Source of the DNA: JBOGVA01 sp050692195
GTDB taxonomy: Bacteria; Actinomycetota; UBA4738
DNA: 37,772 nucleotides
Assembly: GCA_050692195.1 (NCBI GenBank)
Contig: JBOGVA010000031.1
Coordinates: forward strand, 1 to 37,772
Direction of reading: 5' to 3'
This document shows positions 23,251-29,959 of the stretch, one piece after another. Position 1 is the first letter of the stretch; every line of letters begins with the position of its first letter. The notes under the pieces were generated by a model. That model worked only from the letters and a program-made list of their open reading frames with translations, made no database searches and was not told the origin of the DNA. The translations under genes were made by a program, and so were the position numbers.

Positions 23251-23290
23251 GTATTAACACGGTGAGCACGGTGGATAGGGGGAAAATCCC

Positions 23291-23620
23291 ATGACGTACA
23301 CGATCTGCGAGTCCTGCATCGACGTGAAGGACCGGGCATGCGTCGACGAGTGCCCCGTGGACTGCATCTACGAGGGTGGCCGCATGCTCTACATCCACCC
23401 CGACGAGTGCGTGGACTGCGGGGCCTGCGAACCGGTGTGCCCGGTCACCGCGATCTTCTATGAGGACGACGTGCCGGCGGAGTGGAAGAACTACACGCCG
23501 ATCAACGCCGAGTTCTTCAACGACGACGTCAGCGGGATCGGCTCCCCAGGTGGTGCGGCCCAAGTCGGGGCGGTGGACAAGGACCACCCGTTCGTGGCGA
23601 ACTTCGCGGCGCCCGAGTAG
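23291..23620 (+). CDS. fdxA: 7Fe-type ferredoxin
   Basis: This 109-residue protein is closely similar in layout to actinobacterial FdxA: TYTICESCIDVKDRACVDECPVDCIYEGGRMLYIHP, then CVDCGACEPVCPVTAI and the FdxA-typical tail YEDDVPAEWKNYTPINAEFF and GSPGGAAQVG. The first cysteine group (CxDVKDxxCxxECPVDC) fits a [3Fe-4S] site and CVDCGACEPVCP a [4Fe-4S] site. It is a soluble low-potential electron carrier. A promoter lies upstream and a strong terminator downstream, so it is probably a single-gene transcript. It is convergent with the FrhB-like gene, a possible redox partner. Confidence 0.95.
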   Translation: MTYTICESCIDVKDRACVDECPVDCIYEGGRMLYIHPDECVDCGACEPVCPVTAIFYEDDVPAEWKNYTPINAEFFNDDVSGIGSPGGAAQVGAVDKDHPFVANFAAPE

Positions 23621-23645
23621 GACACGTCCCTCGCCTCTGTGACGT

Positions 23646-23676
23646 GAGCCGGCCCATCGTGGGCCGGCTCTTTCTT
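23646..23676 (+). terminator. Rho-independent terminator after the ferredoxin gene
   Basis: GAGCCGGCCCA pairs perfectly with TGGGCCGGCTC (11 base pairs, TCG loop), followed by TTTCTT. It ends 26 bases after the ferredoxin stop and just before the stop of the convergent gene. On the minus strand there is no T-tract, so it serves mainly the ferredoxin transcript. Confidence 0.85.
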
Positions 23677-23681
23677 GTGGA

Positions 23682-25046
23682 TCAGCCGACGGATCCGCGC
23701 CTTGCCTCTGGCTGGGGGAGCGGGCCGGGCGTGGGGACGGGTTCTGGCCGCGGAACGGGCTCCGGCTCAGGCTGCGGGATCGGTCTCGGTCCTGGTTCAG
23801 GAGGAGGAACCGGCCCGGGTTGCGGCGGTCCTGGCTGCGGAACCGGCCCTGGGTGGGGAACCGGCAGAGGGATGGGGTCCCCAGTCGATCCAGGCTGAGG
23901 GGGGTCCGAGCCCGGGTGGCCGTTGCTCTCGGGGAGGAGACCCGGGAAGGACCACTTGGAGGGGAGCTCTTCGTTGGGCCACCGCTTCCGCGAGTGGATG
24001 GAGAGCTTGTCCATGAGCGCCAGGGCCGACGGGTCCTCGCGGCCCGGACGCCAGTCGATGACGCCCGCCTCCAGCGCGTCTCGCCAGATCTGCTCCCCTC
24101 GCTCCGTGCGGATCACGGTTAGCGTCCAGCCCTCGGTCTGGCCCAGGCCTCCGAACGAGATGTCTGCGTGTTCGGCGGCGAAGTCGGGGCACTTCATGCA
24201 GCCGGGCCGAGTGAACTCTCTGGCCGCCTTCAACGAGTGCTGGTGCTCTTCGCCGTCCTTCGTGTAGAAGAGCAGCTTCCCCTTCACGTTCACCCGCACC
24301 ACATCGTCCAGGTCCAGGTGAAGCCGGTTCTGGGCGATCTCGTTCATGAGGCCGTCGTACGTGAAGGTCTTGGAACACAGCAGTCCAAGGGTCCAGGCGA
24401 TCCGCCTTCGCCACTTGTTGACACGCCGGGCCTCCAGCGCTCCGGTGACGCTCGCCTGGCAGGACATACCGACCAGGGCCACCCTCGACAGCCCCATCTC
24501 AGCCGCTCTGACCAGAGCCAGTGGGTTGGCCGAGTACGTGTAACGGGATCCGGCGGTGGCCAGCACTCCTTCCACGTCCGTGACCACGGTGGGCTCGGCG
24601 TCCCACACACGATCCTCCGAGAGCTTGGATGTCAGGGCGCCGTCGATCTGCCCGGTCTCCAGGCCCCAGATCAGCAGGGCCGAAACGACCCCTCCATCCT
24701 GGCCCTGGGCGAGCACCCGGGGGTCCCTGGCTCGGGCCAGCACGACGTCTCGGTGGACCCCGATGATCTCCTCGGGCAGGCGCGTTCGACCGAAGAGCAT
24801 TCGGTCCAGCTCCGGCTCCCACTCCCTGAATCGGGGACAGGCCCGGGTGCAGATGTCACAACCCTTGTCGCCATGTGAGCAGCGATCGGGACCTTCGTCC
24901 AGGAGCTGGACCGGTTTGTCGTCCTCGTACCCAAGAACATGGAAGGGGCACACCACAACGCATGCGGAGCACCCCGTGCACAGGCCGGTCACCACGACCT
25001 CGTCGTACAGGTCCCGCCATTGAGTCTTGTCGGCGGAGGAGGGCAT
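23682..25046 (-). CDS. FrhB-family (coenzyme F420 hydrogenase/dehydrogenase beta subunit) protein with proline-rich tail
   Basis: This 454-residue protein has two ferredoxin-like cysteine groups near the N-terminus (CTGCSACVVVCP and CDICTRACP), the FrhB core with AQGQDGGVVSALLIWGLETG, AGSRYTYSANPLAL and VALVGMSCQASV, and the late motif RPGCMKCPDFAAEHADISFGG. FrhB-type subunits bind FAD and Fe-S clusters and exchange electrons with F420. Residues 378-454 are a tail of P-x-P units with G, Q and E (PVPQPGPPQPGPVPPPEPGP), not part of the family core. The ATG follows a TATACT -10 element by 12 bases, suggesting a nearly leaderless mRNA. It probably links F420 to a ferredoxin such as the convergent FdxA. 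Confidence 0.85.
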   Translation of the reverse strand: MPSSADKTQWRDLYDEVVVTGLCTGCSACVVVCPFHVLGYEDDKPVQLLDEGPDRCSHGDKGCDICTRACPRFREWEPELDRMLFGRTRLPEEIIGVHRDVVLARARDPRVLAQGQDGGVVSALLIWGLETGQIDGALTSKLSEDRVWDAEPTVVTDVEGVLATAGSRYTYSANPLALVRAAEMGLSRVALVGMSCQASVTGALEARRVNKWRRRIAWTLGLLCSKTFTYDGLMNEIAQNRLHLDLDDVVRVNVKGKLLFYTKDGEEHQHSLKAAREFTRPGCMKCPDFAAEHADISFGGLGQTEGWTLTVIRTERGEQIWRDALEAGVIDWRPGREDPSALALMDKLSIHSRKRWPNEELPSKWSFPGLLPESNGHPGSDPPQPGSTGDPIPLPVPHPGPVPQPGPPQPGPVPPPEPGPRPIPQPEPEPVPRPEPVPTPGPLPQPEARRGSVG

Positions 25047-25058
25047 ATCTGCCTAAAA

Positions 25059-25064
25059 AGTATA
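25059..25064 (-). promoter_or_regulatory. Predicted -10 element for the FrhB-like gene (near-leaderless)
   Basis: On the minus strand TATACT lies 12 bases before ATG 25046. With a normal start site six or seven bases downstream, the leader would be only about five bases and no ribosome-binding site is present. No convincing -35 was seen. Confidence 0.5.
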
Positions 25065-25148
25065 GGGGCTCGCGGAACCACCCGCCCTCTTGGCCTGCTC
25101 CGGGGGCCGTGTTGTAGGCTCCGGCGATGCACGCCGAGCGAATGCCAG

Positions 25149-25844
25149 ATGCTGGACCCTGAAGCCATCCTGGCGGCCTTGTGGGCGGCTGCCGGAGAGG
25201 TTCAGGCGCTCATGAATCACCTCGGGCTCGCCGCTCGATCCGCTCCCGCCACGAAGCTGGCTTTCGAGGGAGACCTCCAAGCATCGCTGCGAAAGTCCCT
25301 GCAGTTCGGTCGCACCGAGCTGGTCTCGATCGAGTCGAGCCTGGGGCCGACCGGCATGCTCGCCACGCCGACGGACGTGGTGGTGGCGGCCAAGTCCAAG
25401 GTCCCCCAGCTCGCCATCGAGCTGGAGTGGCACCCCAGGGGGGAGGACCACGGAGGCTTCGCCAACCAAGCGATGAGCGACCTGGTGAAGATGGTGATGG
25501 CCAGGAACAGGGGCGCCGTGGAGCAGGCGACCGTCCTGATCGGGGCCCCGTCCAGATTCTGGCGGTGGCTCCCCAGCTACGCCGAAGAGCGGAGGGGGTA
25601 CGAGCTCCTCGATCCGGAACCCGACACGCCGGTCAGCGTGAACTCGGAGTTCCTGGCCGGACCGGCGTGGGACTTCGCCTTCGACGCTGGTCTCGATCCG
25701 GAGCTGCCGGAGCGGCTGTGGAGCTCGCTGCTGGGAAGGACCGACATCCTCTCGCCCTGGGCAGATGTGGAGCTTCGGCTCCTGGACGTGAAAGGGCTAG
25801 GCGCGCTCCAGAACGTCCGCCCGGGCGAGCGACCCTCGGCCTAG
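25149..25844 (+). CDS. Unassigned protein, possible PD-(D/E)XK nuclease-like fold
   Basis: This 231-residue protein was not matched to a known family. ATG 25149 is chosen because coherent sequence begins there (MLDPEAILAALW). Residues around FEGDLQASLRKSL, then PTDVVVAAKSKVPQLAIELEWH and SDLVKMVMARNRG, followed by the strand EQATVLIGAP, resemble the alpha-beta order of PD-(D/E)XK nucleases: an acid, then a strand with E-x-E. The usual lysine is replaced by tryptophan (ELEW), so activity is doubtful. It is divergent from the FrhB-like gene and overlaps the convergent IscA-type gene by four bases. Confidence that it is a gene is good; the fold is a guess. Confidence 0.6.
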   Translation: MLDPEAILAALWAAAGEVQALMNHLGLAARSAPATKLAFEGDLQASLRKSLQFGRTELVSIESSLGPTGMLATPTDVVVAAKSKVPQLAIELEWHPRGEDHGGFANQAMSDLVKMVMARNRGAVEQATVLIGAPSRFWRWLPSYAEERRGYELLDPEPDTPVSVNSEFLAGPAWDFAFDAGLDPELPERLWSSLLGRTDILSPWADVELRLLDVKGLGALQNVRPGERPSA

Positions 25845-26200
25845 AGAATCGAGAAGGATTCTCCGCAGGCGCACTCGTGAACGGCCTTGGGATTGTCGAT
25901 CTTGAACCCGCCGCCCAGCATCGCGTCGCTGAACTCGAGCGTGGAGCCCGACACGATGGGCACACTCTTCGGATCGATCAGAACCTTGAGACCATGAGCC
26001 TCCAGGACCGTGTCGTCCGGTTTGGAATCAGCCTCGAAGGAGAGCTTGTACGTGAACCCCGAGCATCCGCCGGCCAGGATTCGAAGCCGGAGATGGGGTT
26101 CTGCGTATCCCTCGCGGGTCGCCAGAGAGATGGCCTTCTCCGCCGCCCTCTCGGTGACCCCCAGGACCTGGGTGATGGTTTCGTCGCTCATCCGATCCAT
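25841..26200 (-). CDS. erpA: Iron-sulfur cluster insertion protein, IscA/ErpA type
   Basis: This 119-residue A-type carrier has all three ligand cysteines: LAGGCSGFTYKL and HECACGESFSI. The rest (LKVLIDPKSVPIVSGSTLEFSD, GGGFKIDNPKA) matches ErpA/IscA closely. It accepts Fe-S clusters from a scaffold and inserts them into apo-enzymes. ATG 26200 or ATG 26191 (three codons later) could be the start; neither has a strong ribosome site. Clients could include the ferredoxin and FrhB-like proteins nearby. It contrasts with the cysteine-less homologue at 1647-1928. Confidence 0.92.
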   Translation of the reverse strand: MDRMSDETITQVLGVTERAAEKAISLATREGYAEPHLRLRILAGGCSGFTYKLSFEADSKPDDTVLEAHGLKVLIDPKSVPIVSGSTLEFSDAMLGGGFKIDNPKAVHECACGESFSIL

Positions 26201-26283
26201 GATACGGCGAGCGCGGCCAGCGAAGCTGGGCGTCCGGGCCCGTTCCGGGCCTCGCCCCGGTCTGGATACGATGAGCGCGAGAG

Positions 26284-26871
26284 ATGTACTCGCCTCAACA
26301 CCTTCGCGATCGCCTCAAGCCGACTCTGGATGCCTTTCCCCAGCCCATGGTCTCCCCGGACACGAGGCTTGCCGCTGTCCTGGTGCCGGTTGTCGCGGGC
26401 GGGGTCGCGTCTCGCGTCGTGTTCACCAAGCGGACCGACAGACTGTCGAGGCACCCCGGGGAGATCTCATTCCCGGGAGGGCTGGCCGAGGAGGGCGAGG
26501 ACCTCACGGCGGCCGCCCTGCGAGAGGTCCAGGAGGAATTGGGACTCGCTCCTTCCGACGTCGAGCTCATCGGGGTCCTTCCCCCGGTCCACACCCGAGT
26601 CAGCGGGATCCTCATCGTGCCGTTCGTCGGGCTTCTGTCGAAGGATCCACGGTTCACGCCGAACGCAGCGGAGATCGCCGACGTCCTGGAACTCCCCCTG
26701 GCAGGATTGGCCTCGGCGGGCGCAGAGTCGGCCTTCGAGCATGAGGGCCAGATGTTCCGGACGTTCCTCTACGAGATCGATGGGCGCGTGATCTGGGGGG
26801 CCACCGCCCGAATCTTGCGCTCGCTGATCGATATCCTCCAGCGCGGCTGCTCCGACGGATGGGAGGTGTAG
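26284..26871 (+). CDS. Nudix hydrolase, CoA pyrophosphatase-like (NudL)
   Basis: This 195-residue protein contains a complete Nudix box, G-x5-E-x7-REVQEELGL, starting at GGLAEEGEDL. It is preceded by RLSRHPGEISFPGG, the UPF0035 signature that marks the CoA-pyrophosphatase group (NudL/PCD1). These enzymes hydrolyse CoA or its derivatives to 3',5'-ADP and phosphopantetheine. VHTRVSGILIVPFVG is also typical. A DUF4177-like gene follows within four bases. Confidence 0.88.
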   Translation: MYSPQHLRDRLKPTLDAFPQPMVSPDTRLAAVLVPVVAGGVASRVVFTKRTDRLSRHPGEISFPGGLAEEGEDLTAAALREVQEELGLAPSDVELIGVLPPVHTRVSGILIVPFVGLLSKDPRFTPNAAEIADVLELPLAGLASAGAESAFEHEGQMFRTFLYEIDGRVIWGATARILRSLIDILQRGCSDGWEV

Positions 26872-26874
26872 TGA

Positions 26875-27039
26875 ATGCAGAAGTGGGAGTATTTCGTCGC
26901 GCCGCTCCTGCCGCACAACCCGGGTGAGATCCTCAACAGCTTCGGGGAGGACGGCTGGGAGCTGGTGAGCGTGGTCTCACAGGACACGCCGGCGGGCGGC
27001 GTGTCGCTGGTTGCGTACATGAAGCGACCCAGGGCCTGA
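26875..27039 (+). CDS. Small DUF4177-like protein
   Basis: This 54-residue protein begins MQKWEYFVAPLL, continues EILNSFGEDGWELVSVV and ends VSLVAYMKRPRA. The K-W-E-Y start, the LNxxGxxGWELV block and the terminal strand with a basic end are characteristic of DUF4177, a small domain of unknown function. The ATG lies four bases after the Nudix stop, and GGAGG before that stop is suitably placed, so the pair is co-translated. Its stop is two bases from that of the convergent FG-GAP gene. Confidence 0.8.
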   Translation: MQKWEYFVAPLLPHNPGEILNSFGEDGWELVSVVSQDTPAGGVSLVAYMKRPRA

Positions 27040-27041
27040 CG

Positions 27042-28715
27042 CTACCGGGCCCCCCGGATTCGGTCGCCGAGCGAGCCGATCGCTCCGGCGGCGAATCCCC
27101 ATCCGAACAGGTCGCCGGTCTCGGCGCCTCCTTCCACCTCCGGGCTGTCCTGATGCCAGAACTGGTCCGGGGGGGCAGTGGTCTGGAGGCCGTTCACCGA
27201 CCCATACAGCACGTTCGCGGCGCCCGCGTCCCTCACGATGGTCGCAGCCCCGACGTCCTCTGCCGGGACACCCACCGCGAGATCGGCGAACCCATCACCG
27301 TTGAAGTCCGCGGAGACAGAAGCACTTCCGAACATGTCGGAGTTCTCCGCGGCGTCGTCCACGTCGGGGCTGTCCTGGTGCCAGAGCTGGTCGGCTGGAG
27401 CGGTGGTCTGAAGGCCGGTCGCTGAGCCGTAGAGCACGTTCACCGCGCCTGCGTTCCCGATGCTTCCGACGTCCTCATGGGGAGCCGCAACCGCCAGATC
27501 CCCGTAGCCGTCGCCGTTCAGATCGCCCGCGGAGGGATAGAAGCCGAAGAAGTCCCCCGCCTCGGCCGAGTCCTCCACCTCCGGGGTGTCCTGGTGCCAT
27601 TGCTGGTCCGGCGGGCTGGAGACCTGGAGGCCGCCCGAGGATCCGTACAGGACGCTCATCGCTCCCGCCTCCATGATGTCTCCCAGGTCTTCGCCCTCGA
27701 CCGAGATGGCGAGGTCGGCGAAGCCGTCGCCGTTGAAGTTGCTCGTGGTCACGAAGTCACCGAAGAAGTCGAACGGCTCAGCGGTCCCGTTGACCCCTCG
27801 GCTGTTCTGGTGCCAGAGCTGGTCGTCCGGATTGGATGCACGGAGGCCGTTCGCCGAGCCGTGCAGGACGTTGACCGCGCCGGCGGCGTCCGCCGTCCCC
27901 ACGGCCTCGTCGGGAACGCCGATCGCGAGGTCGGGGCCGCCGGCCCCGTTGAAGTCGCCGGCGGCCACGGACCACCCGAAGTGGTCGCCGCTCTCCGCCG
28001 CGCCCCGCACCGATGGGCTGTCCTGGTGCCACACCTGGTCGTTCGGGCTGGTGGCCTGGAGACCGCGGGCCGATCCGTAGAGCACGTTGGCCGCCCCCGC
28101 CTCGGCCGCAGCCCCGATGCTCTCGAAGGCCACGCCCACGGCGAGATCCGAGAAGCCGTCGTCGTTGAAGTCACCCGCGGCCACGGTCCACCCGAAGCTG
28201 TCGAAGGCCTCGGCTCGTCCGCCCACGCTTGGTCTGTTCTGGTGCCAGAGCTGGTCCTTCGGGCTGGTGGCCTGGAGTCCCCCCGCCGATCCATAGAGCA
28301 CGTTCACCGCGCCGGCTGCCTCCGCTGCACCCACGCCCTCGCCGGCAGCCCCCACGGCCAGATCCGAGAAGCCGTCACCGTTGAAGTCACCGGCGGCCAG
28401 GGCCCAGCCGAAGTTGTCTTGGGCCTCGGCGGCTCCTTCGACTCCCGGGCTGTCCTGCGACCAGAACTGGTCGGCGGGATCGGCGGCCTGGAGGCCGCCC
28501 GCCGACCCATAGAGCACGTTGACCCCGCCGGCGTCCCTCAGAGCCCCGATGTCCTCGAATGGCACCCCCACGGCGAGGTCGGCGTAGCCGTCCCCGTTGA
28601 AGTCGCTCATGCCTAGTGGTGCGATCCGCGGGGAAGGCCCGGCCGCAAGGGTGAGCGCGGCCGGAAGCAGGGGAACGATGAGCGCAACGACCACGCCAAC
28701 GATCAACCGTCGCAA
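27042..28715 (-). CDS. Secreted seven-bladed FG-GAP (integrin-like) propeller protein
   Basis: This 557-residue protein has a signal peptide (basic RR, then LIVGVVVALIVPLLPAALTLAAG) and seven FG-GAP repeats. The loops begin FNGDG-like at residues 39, 111, 183, 255, 327, 399 and 471, an exact 72-residue period. Each blade has DxNxDGxxDLAVG (a calcium-type loop), GAxNVLYGSxxGLQ and DQxWHQDSPxV. Blade 4 (FNGAGGPD) has lost the DG. The last residues LFGWGFAAG repeat the strand that precedes each loop and could close the ring with the first blade. The start is TTG 28715, supported by AGGAGAGG seven bases upstream. It is probably a cell-surface or secreted binding protein; no anchor is visible. Confidence 0.85.
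   Translation of the reverse strand: MRRLIVGVVVALIVPLLPAALTLAAGPSPRIAPLGMSDFNGDGYADLAVGVPFEDIGALRDAGGVNVLYGSAGGLQAADPADQFWSQDSPGVEGAAEAQDNFGWALAAGDFNGDGFSDLAVGAAGEGVGAAEAAGAVNVLYGSAGGLQATSPKDQLWHQNRPSVGGRAEAFDSFGWTVAAGDFNDDGFSDLAVGVAFESIGAAAEAGAANVLYGSARGLQATSPNDQVWHQDSPSVRGAAESGDHFGWSVAAGDFNGAGGPDLAIGVPDEAVGTADAAGAVNVLHGSANGLRASNPDDQLWHQNSRGVNGTAEPFDFFGDFVTTSNFNGDGFADLAISVEGEDLGDIMEAGAMSVLYGSSGGLQVSSPPDQQWHQDTPEVEDSAEAGDFFGFYPSAGDLNGDGYGDLAVAAPHEDVGSIGNAGAVNVLYGSATGLQTTAPADQLWHQDSPDVDDAAENSDMFGSASVSADFNGDGFADLAVGVPAEDVGAATIVRDAGAANVLYGSVNGLQTTAPPDQFWHQDSPEVEGGAETGDLFGWGFAAGAIGSLGDRIRGAR
27081..28601 (-). repeat. Seven tandem 216-bp coding repeats
   Basis: The FG-GAP blades are encoded by seven direct repeats of exactly 216 bases; only the last has a nine-base insertion (three residues, near ATIVRDAG). 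The conserved cores such as GTAGAGCACGTT (plus-strand form) recur at the same spacing. The array has kept frame and length, which suggests recent internal duplication or strong selection on the propeller. Confidence 0.8.
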
Positions 28716-28757
28716 CGAACCTCTCCTTCGTTTCGTCTGGGGCGCTCGGAGTGAACC

Positions 28758-28787
28758 TTCCTACTGTGCTCGACCGAAAAATGTCAA
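28758..28787 (-). promoter_or_regulatory. Predicted promoter of the FG-GAP gene
   Basis: On the minus strand a consensus -35 TTGACA (complement of 28782-28787), an 18-base spacer and TAGGAA (complement of 28758-28763) lie about 45 bases before the TTG start. The leader would be roughly 35 bases and contain AGGAGAGG. Confidence 0.6.
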
Positions 28788-28791
28788 GAGA

Positions 28792-28803
28792 TATCTCGAG
28801 ATA
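28792..28803. promoter_or_regulatory. Twelve-base palindrome next to the FG-GAP promoter
   Basis: TATCTCGAGATA is a perfect palindrome ending four bases upstream of the -35 element of the FG-GAP gene. Such AT-rich symmetry is rare in this GC-rich window, so it is a likely regulator-binding site; the protein is unknown. Confidence 0.45.
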
Positions 28804-28831
28804 CGTCGGGCTCGCTCCAGAACGCCGCGCT

Positions 28832-29959
28832 TCAGGAGAGCGCCTGAGCCAAGTCCTCCAAGAGGTCGTCGGGGTGCTCGATCCCGACCGAGAGCCGGAT
28901 CAGGTTCGAAGAGACCTCCAGGGGCGAGCCGGCCACGCTGGCATGAGTCATGCGAGCCGGATGCTCGATCAGTGACTCGACGCCGCCCAGCGACTCGGCC
29001 AGAAAGAAGAGTCGAGTGCGCTTGCAGACCGACAGGGCCTCTTGCTCCGACGCCGTCTCGAACGAGACCATCCCACCGAACCCGCGCATCTGTCGCCCGG
29101 CCAGGTCGTGGGAAGGATGCTCGGCCAGCCCTGGATAGTAAACTCGCTTGACCTTGTCGTGCCCGGCCAGGAATTCGGCCACGAGGCCGGCATTGCGGCA
29201 GTGAGCCTCCATCCTCAAGGCCAATGTCTTCAGCCCCCGTAGCACCAGGAAGCAGTCCAACGGGCCGGGCACGGCGCCGGCGGCGTTCTGAAGGAACGCC
29301 AGTCGCTCATGCATCTCCGGCTTCGTCGTGACGATCACGCCGCCCACCACGTCCGAGTGCCCCCCCAGGTATTTCGTTGCTGAATGGATGACGGCGTCCG
29401 CGCCCAGCCCGACGGGCTGCTGCAGGTAGGGCGACGCAAACGTGTTGTCCACGACGCACCAGGCCCCGGCCTCGTGGGCCAGCTCGGCCACTGCGGCGAT
29501 GTCGATGATCTTCAGCAGTGGATTGGTCGGCGTCTCCACCCACACCACTCGAGTCTCGGGCCGGAGCGACTTCTTCAGTGCGTCGAGGTCCGTAAGGTCC
29601 ACCGTGTCGAACTCGACCCCAGCCGATGGCCGGAGGACCTTCGCGACCAGCCTGTACGTCCCTCCGTACACGTCGTCCGCGATGATCACGTGATCGCCCG
29701 GCTGCAACAGATAGAAGAACGTGGACTCCGCGGCCATGCCGGAGGAGAAGCTCAGGGCCCCGTATCCCTCCTCCAACGCCGCCACTGCGGTCTCCAGCGC
29801 GGTCCGAGTGGGATTCCCGGTCCGGGCGTAGTCGTACCCCTTGTGCTCCCCCACCCCGGATTGGGCATAGGTCGAGGTCTGGTAGATAGGCACGTTCACC
29901 GCTCCGTATGCGGGCTCTGGATCCTGTCCCTCGTGGATCGCCCTGGTCTCGAACCTCAT
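28832..29959 (-). CDS. metB: Cystathionine gamma-synthase/lyase (Cys/Met metabolism PLP enzyme)
   Basis: This 375-residue protein has the complete fold-type I Cys/Met pattern: VNVPIYQTSTYAQ, YDYARTGNPTR, SFSSGMAAES, GDHVIIADDVYGGTYRL, VWVETPTNPLLKI, VVDNTFASPYLQQP, the Schiff-base lysine in IHSATKYLGGHSD (K196) and SLGGVESLIEHPA near the end. It could be cystathionine gamma-synthase or gamma-lyase; the motif set does not separate them. With the upstream cystathionine beta-synthase it more likely works as the lyase in reverse transsulfuration (homocysteine to cysteine). ATG 29959 overlaps the DUF429 stop (ATGA). Confidence 0.9.
   Translation of the reverse strand: MRFETRAIHEGQDPEPAYGAVNVPIYQTSTYAQSGVGEHKGYDYARTGNPTRTALETAVAALEEGYGALSFSSGMAAESTFFYLLQPGDHVIIADDVYGGTYRLVAKVLRPSAGVEFDTVDLTDLDALKKSLRPETRVVWVETPTNPLLKIIDIAAVAELAHEAGAWCVVDNTFASPYLQQPVGLGADAVIHSATKYLGGHSDVVGGVIVTTKPEMHERLAFLQNAAGAVPGPLDCFLVLRGLKTLALRMEAHCRNAGLVAEFLAGHDKVKRVYYPGLAEHPSHDLAGRQMRGFGGMVSFETASEQEALSVCKRTRLFFLAESLGGVESLIEHPARMTHASVAGSPLEVSSNLIRLSVGIEHPDDLLEDLAQALS

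Noticed and set aside
23685..23915. Repetitive GC-rich tract considered as a minisatellite or CRISPR-like array
   Set aside because: The repeats are short, irregular and fully explained by the P-x-P codons at the end of the FrhB-like gene.
27081..28601. Regular 216-base repeats considered as a non-coding repeat array
   Set aside because: They keep one frame and encode FG-GAP blades; the repetition is at protein level.
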